A program made the translations under genes and the position numbers. Below, piece by piece: positions 58,428 to 64,000 of a DNA stretch of 64,000 nt. The notes beneath the pieces are model-generated. The model was not told where the DNA came from, ran no database searches, and saw only the letters and a program-made list of their open reading frames with translations. The stretch's first letter is position 1; the number at the start of each line of letters is the position of its first letter. The stretch is taken from assembly GCF_039541075.1 (NCBI RefSeq), contig NZ_BAABFN010000005.1:372001-436000 (forward strand), given 5' to 3'. Source of the stretch: Compostibacter hankyongensis. Its GTDB lineage: Bacteria; Bacteroidota; Bacteroidia; Chitinophagales; Chitinophagaceae.

Positions 58428-59204
58428 TTATCCTTTACCGAAAAGCGCCTTATAAATGGCCTGGCCCCAGTAGCGGCCCAGGGCAATGGCCCCCTGATGA
58501 TTGGGATGCAGGTAAAAGGTGCCCTGGTGCCCCCGTTCCGCCTGGAAGTCGGTCTGAAAATGCTGCTTAAAATACTCAAAGGCCTGTTTGTCCCCGATGA
58601 AGACCCGGCCGGGATGGGAAGCGGCATACGCATCTACCAGCCGGTCAATTTCCGGGAAATAGGTTTGCAGCCGCGTCAGGCCGGCCTGAAGATAACGGGC
58701 GCCGTTATAGGTATTCGGGCTGTACCAGATAGGATAATTAAGTACGATCTTACACCGCGGATAAGCCTCCAGAAGATGGTCGGTAATGGTTCTGAGGTTC
58801 GCCCGGTAAGCGGCGGGCGATACGGGAGATCCGTGGGGACCTTTTTCGGCGCTGTCATTGGTGCCCAGCATGACGGAAAATACCAGCTGGCCGTCCGGCT
58901 GCTTTTTGAATATATCCGCGGCCGTTATAACCCGGTTGTAGGATGCAGTAGCAGGAAGGAAATCCAGGGTGGTAAATCCGCTTACGCCCTGGTTGGAGAA
59001 ATTCACCTCCCCCACTCCGCGTTGTTTCCGGAGAAAGGCGCAGGCAGATACGGGAGGAGCCTCTTTATCGGGGCTTTTCAGTCCTGCCCCATGGGTAATG
59101 CTGTCTCCGATAAAGACGATATTCAGCTTTGTCTTTTCTTTTAGGGAAAAAGAGCACAGGGAAAAGACAAGCAGCAGGGCTGCGGTCACTTTTCTGCCGG
59201 TCAT
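58428..59204 (-). CDS. SGNH/GDSL hydrolase
   Basis: A 258-residue secreted esterase-type enzyme. Residues 1-20 resemble a signal peptide (AALLLVFSLCSFSLK). Block I is VFIGDSITHGAG with the nucleophile Ser, block III is SVMLGTNDSAEKG, and block V is LHPNHQGAIALG with the His (the usual Asp is not obvious in this motif). The VFIGDSIT...GTND pattern matches carbohydrate esterases and sialate esterases. It probably removes acyl groups from glycans outside the cytoplasm. It is 11 bp after the sugar porter gene on the same strand, so the two may act on the same sugar. Confidence 0.9.
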   Translation of the reverse strand: MTGRKVTAALLLVFSLCSFSLKEKTKLNIVFIGDSITHGAGLKSPDKEAPPVSACAFLRKQRGVGEVNFSNQGVSGFTTLDFLPATASYNRVITAADIFKKQPDGQLVFSVMLGTNDSAEKGPHGSPVSPAAYRANLRTITDHLLEAYPRCKIVLNYPIWYSPNTYNGARYLQAGLTRLQTYFPEIDRLVDAYAASHPGRVFIGDKQAFEYFKQHFQTDFQAERGHQGTFYLHPNHQGAIALGRYWGQAIYKALFGKG

Positions 59205-59215
59205 CAGTTATGATT

Positions 59216-60577
59216 TTAAAGGTTAGATACTGGAGTCGTCCGTATATAATGTTCTTCTATGCTTTCAAGCGCCACGCCTTTTGTTTCAAAAATATAGCGG
59301 CTTACAAAAAGGATCATGCCCGCGTTGATCAGGCCGTATGCAAAAAAGGTCGCCGCCGCCCCAAGCCCGGAAAGCATGATCGGGAAGGTATAGGACACGA
59401 TAGCATTGGACACCCAGTTTCCGAAGATGGCAAAAGAGGTAGCGCTACCCCTTATCCTGTTCGGAAAGATCTCGGCCACATATACCCATAACACGGCGCC
59501 CCAGGTACAGGCAAAGGCGCCGATATATATGAAGATGGTGATCAGCACAAAATAATTATCGAGGTTTTCCCGGTAAAACAGCCATCCGATCACCAGCATG
59601 CAGCAGCCCATCACCGCCGAGCCGCCCAGGAGCAGCTTTTTTCTGCCCACCCGGTCGATCAGGGCAAAGGCCACCAGGGTAAAGATGAGGTTGACAATAC
59701 CCGTCAGCAGGGTCTGGAAAAGCACGCTTCCGCCCATATGCGTTTTTTCGAAGATCAGCGGGGCATAATAAAAGATGATGTTGATCCCGGTAAGCTGGGC
59801 AATGGCCGCAAAGACAAATCCGATAAAAACCACTTTCCGGTAACGCGGCGAAAATATCTCGGAGAATTTCACCTTGCGGGCCGCCTTGCTGATATCGGCC
59901 TGCACTATCTCGACCTCCGCATCCGCCGCCGCGGCAAAGTATATCCTGCCGAATATACGCCTGGCCTGCTGCACGCGGTCCTTCAGAATAAGCCAGCGCG
60001 GACTTTCCGGCACAAACAAAAGCAAAAAGAAAAATACCACGGAGGGAATGAGCGCCGCCGCCAGCATATAACGCCACTGGTTATCCGCAGTTATCAACTC
60101 CGAAGCGGTATTGGCAATAAGATAATTGGAGATAAAGGAAACCAGGATACCCAGCACGATCGCCAGCTGCTGCAGCATGCCCAGACGGCCGCGGACACCC
60201 GCAGGCGCTATCTCCGAAATATAAATGGGAGCCAGCGCAGAAGCCATCCCGATAGCCAGCCCCCCGATAAAGCGGTAGATGACCAGCTCGCTGAAGCTGC
60301 CCGCGATGCCGCAGCCCAGCGCGGCCACCACATAGAGCAGCGCGGTGACCAGCATCATTTTTTTCCGGCCAAAATAATCGGACAGCCGCCCGGCAAAAAA
60401 GGCGCCGGGTATGCACCCTATCGACGCCGCGGCCACCAGGCCGCCGATCTCGGCATCGCTCAGCTCAAAATAATGTCTTAACGTCTGTAAAGTACCGGCA
60501 ATTACCGCCGTATCAAAGCCAAACAATAACCCGCCAAGGGCAGCGACGGCGGAGATAATAATGGTGTAAAATTTCAT
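59216..60577 (-). CDS. Sugar porter (MFS, XylE/AraE-like)
   Basis: A 453-residue MFS transporter of the sugar porter subfamily with 12 helices. Signatures are GGLLFGFDTAVIAG (first helix), GRLSDYFGRKKMML, YRFIGGLAIGMASALAPIYI (R-x-G-R region), PESPRWLILKDR after helix 6, the central loop, and DRVGRKKLLLGGS in the second half. Substrates of such proteins are hexoses or pentoses taken up with H+ or Na+. It precedes the SGNH hydrolase. The specific sugar is unknown. Confidence 0.93.
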   Translation of the reverse strand: MKFYTIIISAVAALGGLLFGFDTAVIAGTLQTLRHYFELSDAEIGGLVAAASIGCIPGAFFAGRLSDYFGRKKMMLVTALLYVVAALGCGIAGSFSELVIYRFIGGLAIGMASALAPIYISEIAPAGVRGRLGMLQQLAIVLGILVSFISNYLIANTASELITADNQWRYMLAAALIPSVVFFFLLLFVPESPRWLILKDRVQQARRIFGRIYFAAAADAEVEIVQADISKAARKVKFSEIFSPRYRKVVFIGFVFAAIAQLTGINIIFYYAPLIFEKTHMGGSVLFQTLLTGIVNLIFTLVAFALIDRVGRKKLLLGGSAVMGCCMLVIGWLFYRENLDNYFVLITIFIYIGAFACTWGAVLWVYVAEIFPNRIRGSATSFAIFGNWVSNAIVSYTFPIMLSGLGAAATFFAYGLINAGMILFVSRYIFETKGVALESIEEHYIRTTPVSNL

Positions 60578-60606
60578 CCGACTGTATGTAATGTAAGCAT
60601 GTATGA

Positions 60607-61050
60607 TCAGTCTATGCGGTCATCGGGGATGCAGACGGTCCTGAACCAGTAATCGTTCAGCGCACCGACTACCTTCAGGAGTCCTTCGAAGCTGACCGGT
60701 TTTACCAGATAGGAGTTGGCGCCGATGGAATAGCACCGGTCCACCTCGCGTCCGTTGCTGGCGGTGGTAAAAACAATGACGGGAATTTTTCTGAGCACCT
60801 CGTGCTGCTTGATCTCCTGCAGGGCCTCCCGCCCGTCTTTCTTGGGCATGTTCAGGTCCAGCAATATGAGCCCGGGAAAGCGGCGGTCTTCCTCCTTTCC
60901 GTCCAGTATAGCGGAAAGATGATCCAGCAGCTCAACCCCGTTATTTACAAACTGTATCTCTCCTTTATATCCCTGTTCCTCAAATGCGCTCTGCAACAGA
61001 AATCTGTCATCGGCATCGTCTTCGGCAATCAAAATAGGCGGTTGTTTCAT
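60607..61050 (-). CDS. Single-domain response regulator (Rcp1-like)
   Basis: A 147-residue receiver domain without an output domain. ILIAEDDADDRFLL provides the acidic pocket, LILLDLNMPKKDG the phospho-accepting Asp, VIVFTTASNG the conserved Thr/Ser, and GANSYLVKPVSF the Lys. This is the pattern of Rcp1/CheY-like single-domain regulators that receive phosphate from phytochrome-type or hybrid kinases. No kinase is nearby. It sits between hemH and the sugar porter on the same strand, 28 bp after hemH. Confidence 0.93.
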   Translation of the reverse strand: MKQPPILIAEDDADDRFLLQSAFEEQGYKGEIQFVNNGVELLDHLSAILDGKEEDRRFPGLILLDLNMPKKDGREALQEIKQHEVLRKIPVIVFTTASNGREVDRCYSIGANSYLVKPVSFEGLLKVVGALNDYWFRTVCIPDDRID

Positions 61051-61078
61051 GCGTGGATACTTTCGCCATTAAAGTTAA

Positions 61079-62134
61079 TCATTCGCCCTGAATAATTTCA
61101 CCACTTTTCGCGCTCACCTGTTCGGCCAGGGCGGCCACCCATTCCGGCCGGGTGTTCAGGCAGGGGATCATGGTAAATGATTTACCGCCCGCTTCCATAA
61201 AGATGTGCCTGCCCTGCTCGGCGATTTCCTCCAGCGTTTCCAGGCAGTCCGATACAAAAGCGGGACATACCACCAGCAGCCGCTTTACGCCTTCCCCCGG
61301 CAGCTCGGCGAGGCGCTGCGCCGTATAGGGCTTCAGCCACTCCTCACGGCCCAGGCGGGACTGGAAAGACAGGCTGTACCGGTCGGCGGGAAGCTGTAGC
61401 CGCCGGGCCACCAAAGCGGTGGTCCGGTAAACCTGGTGACGGTAACAATACCGGTGTGCGGGAGATGAGGTCGTACAGCAGTCCGGTTGCTGCAGGCAAT
61501 GCGAACCCGTAATATCCCCCTTGCGGATATGTCTTTCGGGAACGCCATGATAGCTGAACAGCAGCTGATCGAACGGCTCCTGCAAAAAAGGCCGGATGCT
61601 TTCCGCCAGGGCGGCGATATACCAATCCTCATCGTAGTAGGGCGGAATGACCCTCAGCCGGAACGGGTATTTTTTTTTCTGATATATCTCGCGGGCATAT
61701 TCTACCGCCGTTTCGTAAGACGACATGGCATAGTGCGGGTAAAGCGGCAGCAATATCACCTCTTCGATATCGGGTATACGCTCCAGCAGCCGGTCAAAAG
61801 CCGCCGCGGGATGCGGATCGCCATATCGCATGGCTACCTCTACCGGCACCGGCAGCCGCTGCTGTAGCTGCTGCTGCAGCTGTTCCGTCAGCACGATCAG
61901 AGGGGAACCTTCTTTCCACCAGATGGTTTTATAAGCCTCCGCCGATTTGGGCGCCCGGAACGGAACGATGATGCCCTTCACCAGCAAGGCCCGCAGCAGA
62001 TAGGGATAGTCGATAACCCGCTTATCCATCAGGAATTCTTTCAGGTAGCGCCTCACATCCGGGACGGCCGTGGATACCGGCGATCCCAGGTTCATCAGTA
62101 ACACGCCATACCTGTTCTCATGTGTCTGCATCAT
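61079..62134 (-). CDS. hemH: Ferrochelatase
   Basis: A 351-residue enzyme that inserts Fe(II) into protoporphyrin IX, the last step of haem synthesis. GVLLMNLGSPVSTAVPDVRR is the conserved start, ILLPLYPHYAMSSYETAVE and LLFSYHGVPERHIRKGD hold the catalytic His, and SLSFQSRLGREEWLKPY is the porphyrin-binding region. CPAFVSDCLETLEEI and the C-terminal ECL-like part complete it. The length is normal. It is divergent from hemA-hemC, so haem genes flank one shared 175-bp regulatory region. Confidence 0.95.
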   Translation of the reverse strand: MMQTHENRYGVLLMNLGSPVSTAVPDVRRYLKEFLMDKRVIDYPYLLRALLVKGIIVPFRAPKSAEAYKTIWWKEGSPLIVLTEQLQQQLQQRLPVPVEVAMRYGDPHPAAAFDRLLERIPDIEEVILLPLYPHYAMSSYETAVEYAREIYQKKKYPFRLRVIPPYYDEDWYIAALAESIRPFLQEPFDQLLFSYHGVPERHIRKGDITGSHCLQQPDCCTTSSPAHRYCYRHQVYRTTALVARRLQLPADRYSLSFQSRLGREEWLKPYTAQRLAELPGEGVKRLLVVCPAFVSDCLETLEEIAEQGRHIFMEAGGKSFTMIPCLNTRPEWVAALAEQVSAKSGEIIQGE

Positions 62135-62278
62135 GTCTTACCTGTTAAAACCATCGCTATATACGAAACCCGCTGATATTCTCCGCTGTAAAGATCAGTT
62201 AATTCGTCTATATTCGAAAATACAGGGAGAAATGACACATCAATGACAGCCATGCCGGGGGATTTAAAGGTATAGCAG

Positions 62279-62286
62279 TACTTTTG
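62279..62286 (+). promoter_or_regulatory. -7 box of the hemA promoter
   Basis: TACTTTTG is an exact match to TAnnTTTG, 24 bp before the hemA ATG. The GTG that some gene finders would take as the start overlaps this box. Confidence 0.7.
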
Positions 62287-62309
62287 TGAACGGAATTTCA
62301 GGGAAGACA

Positions 62310-63566
62310 ATGGATCAAACACAGGTAATTACAAAAGAATTATCTCACTTTTTTCTTGCGGGCATCAACTACCGGAAAACCGATGCGGCTATCAGGGGGC
62401 GCTTTGCCATCAACAATGAGCAGTATGCTAAGATAATCGCCGACGCGCGCACCGAAGGCGTGAATGAAATGTTCATTCTTTCTACCTGCAACCGGACGGA
62501 AATATATGGTTTTGCCCATAACGCCGAACAGCTCATCACCCTGCTCTGCGGGGAAACGTCGGGCGACAAAAGACTTTTTCAGCGGCTTGCCTATGTGCAG
62601 CAGGGCGAAGCGGCCGTGCATCATCTCTATAAAGTAGGCGTAGGCCTGGATTCGCAGATACTGGGCGATTACGAGGTGCCTGCCCAGCTGAAAAACGCCG
62701 CCCGCTTTGCCAAGGAGGCCGGCAGCCTCGGCACCTTTACCGAAAGGATGATCAACAGCATTCTCCAGGTATCCAAGGTGGTCAAGAACGAAACAAAGCT
62801 GAGTTCCGGTACCGTATCGGTGGCCTTTGCCGCTGTGCAATACCTGAAAAAAATCGAAGACATCGCCAGCAAAAAAATCCTCCTGCTGGGCGTGGGTAAG
62901 ATCGGGCGCAACACCTGTAAAAACATGATCTCCCTGCTCGGCACCCGGAATATCACGCTCATCAACCGGACCAATCAGGTAGCCACCGGCTTTGCCCTGG
63001 AAAAGGGAATCCGGTTTGCCCCGTACGAAGCGCTGGAAAAAAATATCCGCGAAACAGACATCCTGCTTGTGGCCACCAATGCGCCGCAGCCTACCGTTCT
63101 TAAAGCGCACTTCGGAAATACCACCGCGCCCAAAACCATTATCGACCTGTCCATTCCCCGCAACGTGGAGGAAAGCGTGACCGCGCTGCCCGGTATTTCC
63201 CTCATCAATGTGGACGAGCTGTCCAAAGTACAGGACGAAACTTTGCAAAAACGGCAGGAAGAAGTTCCCAAGGCGCGGAACATCATCCGCGAACACATGG
63301 ATGATTTCCTGTACTGGTACCGGATGCGGAAACATGCAGTGGTACTGCAGGCGGTAAAGAATAAGCTGGAGACCATCCATGTACAGGAGATCAAAAACCA
63401 GAAAAGTCCCCTGCAGTATCATCCGGACGATGTCAACGAGATATCTTCCCGCATCATACAAAAAGTAATCAACCTCCTCGCCGGCCGGGTCCGGCAGATG
63501 AACGGCCATTCCGAGGCCTATCTCCAGATGCTCAGCGAGCTGTTTGAAACCCCCGTTAAAGAATAA
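62310..63566 (+). CDS. hemA: Glutamyl-tRNA reductase
   Basis: From the ATG at 62310 (MDQTQVITKELSHFFLAG) the protein has 418 residues. It makes glutamate-1-semialdehyde, the first committed step of the C5 haem pathway. The catalytic Cys60 is in ILSTCNRTEIYGF. The NADPH-binding motif is ILLLGVGKIGRNTCKN, IDLSIPRNVEESV lies mid-chain, and the C-terminal dimerisation helices follow. A start at the upstream GTG (62286) would put the start codon inside the -7 box, so I reject it. hemC follows after 2 bp. Confidence 0.96.
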   Translation: MDQTQVITKELSHFFLAGINYRKTDAAIRGRFAINNEQYAKIIADARTEGVNEMFILSTCNRTEIYGFAHNAEQLITLLCGETSGDKRLFQRLAYVQQGEAAVHHLYKVGVGLDSQILGDYEVPAQLKNAARFAKEAGSLGTFTERMINSILQVSKVVKNETKLSSGTVSVAFAAVQYLKKIEDIASKKILLLGVGKIGRNTCKNMISLLGTRNITLINRTNQVATGFALEKGIRFAPYEALEKNIRETDILLVATNAPQPTVLKAHFGNTTAPKTIIDLSIPRNVEESVTALPGISLINVDELSKVQDETLQKRQEEVPKARNIIREHMDDFLYWYRMRKHAVVLQAVKNKLETIHVQEIKNQKSPLQYHPDDVNEISSRIIQKVINLLAGRVRQMNGHSEAYLQMLSELFETPVKE

Positions 63567-63568
63567 GC

Positions 63569-64000
63569 ATGGCGTCAGTAATCCGCATCGGAACGCGGGA
63601 CAGCCGTTTAGCCGTATGGCAGGCCTCCCTGGTAAAACAGCTGCTGTTCCAGCAGGGGCAGGAAGCAATACTGGTTCCCGTGAAAAGCGAAGGAGACCGG
63701 GATCAGCGTACACCGCTCTATGCAATGGGCGTGCAGGGCGTTTTTACCCGTGTGCTCGATGCCGCCCTGCTGAATGACCGCATCGATGTGGCCGTTCATT
63801 CCATGAAAGACGTACCGGTGCAGCTCCCGGAAGGTATTACAGCGGGGGCCATACTGCCGCGCGCCTCGTACCACGACCTGCTGGTATTTAAAGACAGCGT
63901 TCTTCCTGAGCACCTCGAACGGCTGAAGAACGGCATTCCTCTTCCGGAAGCAACGCTGACCATCGCTACGGGCAGCGTGCGCCGGAAAGCGCAGTGGCTG
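63569..64000 (+). CDS. hemC: Porphobilinogen deaminase (hydroxymethylbilane synthase), 3' end cut by window edge
   Basis: The first 144 codons are present. SVIRIGTRDSRLAVWQASLV, PVKSEGDRDQRTPLYAMGVQ and DVAVHSMKDVPVQLPEG, with the conserved Asp of the catalytic site, are typical. RKAQW near the edge is the start of the polypyrrole-binding Arg cluster. The dipyrromethane-cofactor Cys should lie beyond the window. It starts 2 bp after the hemA stop, so the two are one operon. Confidence 0.95.
   Translation, partial: MASVIRIGTRDSRLAVWQASLVKQLLFQQGQEAILVPVKSEGDRDQRTPLYAMGVQGVFTRVLDAALLNDRIDVAVHSMKDVPVQLPEGITAGAILPRASYHDLLVFKDSVLPEHLERLKNGIPLPEATLTIATGSVRRKAQWL

Noticed and set aside
62286..62310. 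GTG start for hemA at 62286
   Set aside because: It overlaps the TACTTTTG promoter box, and the usual N-terminus starts at 62310.
1..64000. CRISPR arrays, phage genes, insertion sequences, rRNA genes
   Set aside because: No regularly spaced repeats, transposase, integrase, phage structural or rRNA sequence was seen on either strand.

Overview
The window looks like chromosomal DNA of a GC-rich member of the Bacteroidota, most likely from the Chitinophagales/Sphingobacteriales. Evidence for the phylum includes many promoters of the type TTG - 19/20 bp - TAnnTTTG, a short primary sigma factor of about 290 residues, a PorP/SprF protein beside a very large protein with a type IX secretion (gliding-type) C-terminal sorting domain, START-like and LptF/LptG genes in the usual Bacteroidota forms, and a eukaryotic-type citrate synthase. 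I cannot name the species. No phage, insertion sequence, CRISPR array or rRNA operon is visible. One tRNA gene (Glu, UUC) is present.

Layout. 1-4.0 kb (minus): a tight four-gene run of Na+/solute symporter, LOG-family protein, O-methyltransferase and glucosaminidase (cut by the left edge). 4.1-9.6 kb (minus): a T9SS-type cassette of a 1272-residue SBBP/PKD protein, PorP/SprF and a small outer-membrane barrel. 9.7-16.1 kb (minus): recG, a cytochrome c-linked propeller dehydrogenase lipoprotein, and citrate synthase. 16.4-24.3 kb: tgt with an LptG-like permease, a glycosyltransferase with rsmG, a lipoprotein, an LptF-like permease and a START-like protein. 24.5-31.2 kb (plus): housekeeping block of rpoD, ffh, rpsP-rimM-trmD-rplS, tatA and a lytic transglycosylase. 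31.2-33.6 kb (minus): gap and pgk. 33.8 kb: tRNA-Glu, followed by an AT-richer segment carrying a retropepsin-like aspartic protease.

35.7-42.5 kb holds a VOC protein, aldose 1-epimerase, alpha-amylase, a PPC/DUF296 protein and GH15 glucoamylase, i.e. an alpha-glucan set. 42.5-58.4 kb is an accessory stress-type region with two DUF892 ferritin-like proteins, two SDRs, a Gfo/Idh/MocA oxidoreductase, an operon of DUF892 - TPP enzyme - enolase-superfamily enzyme - FAD/Fe-S dehydrogenase, Ku, a metallophosphoesterase, DinB, an SRPBCC protein and a DUF2231-Rieske fusion. 58.4-64 kb holds an SGNH hydrolase, a sugar porter, a response regulator and haem biosynthesis genes (hemH opposite hemA-hemC; hemC is cut by the right edge).

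The observations most worth following are non-coding: a very strong hairpin plus U-tract that starts almost at the predicted ffh transcription start; a nearly identical 19-mer at the same distance upstream of ku and the PPC gene; dispersed intergenic repeats abutting stop codons; and the apparent lack of a normal start codon for recG. No clearly new multi-gene system is provable from the sequence alone; the 42-58 kb region is the best place to look for one.
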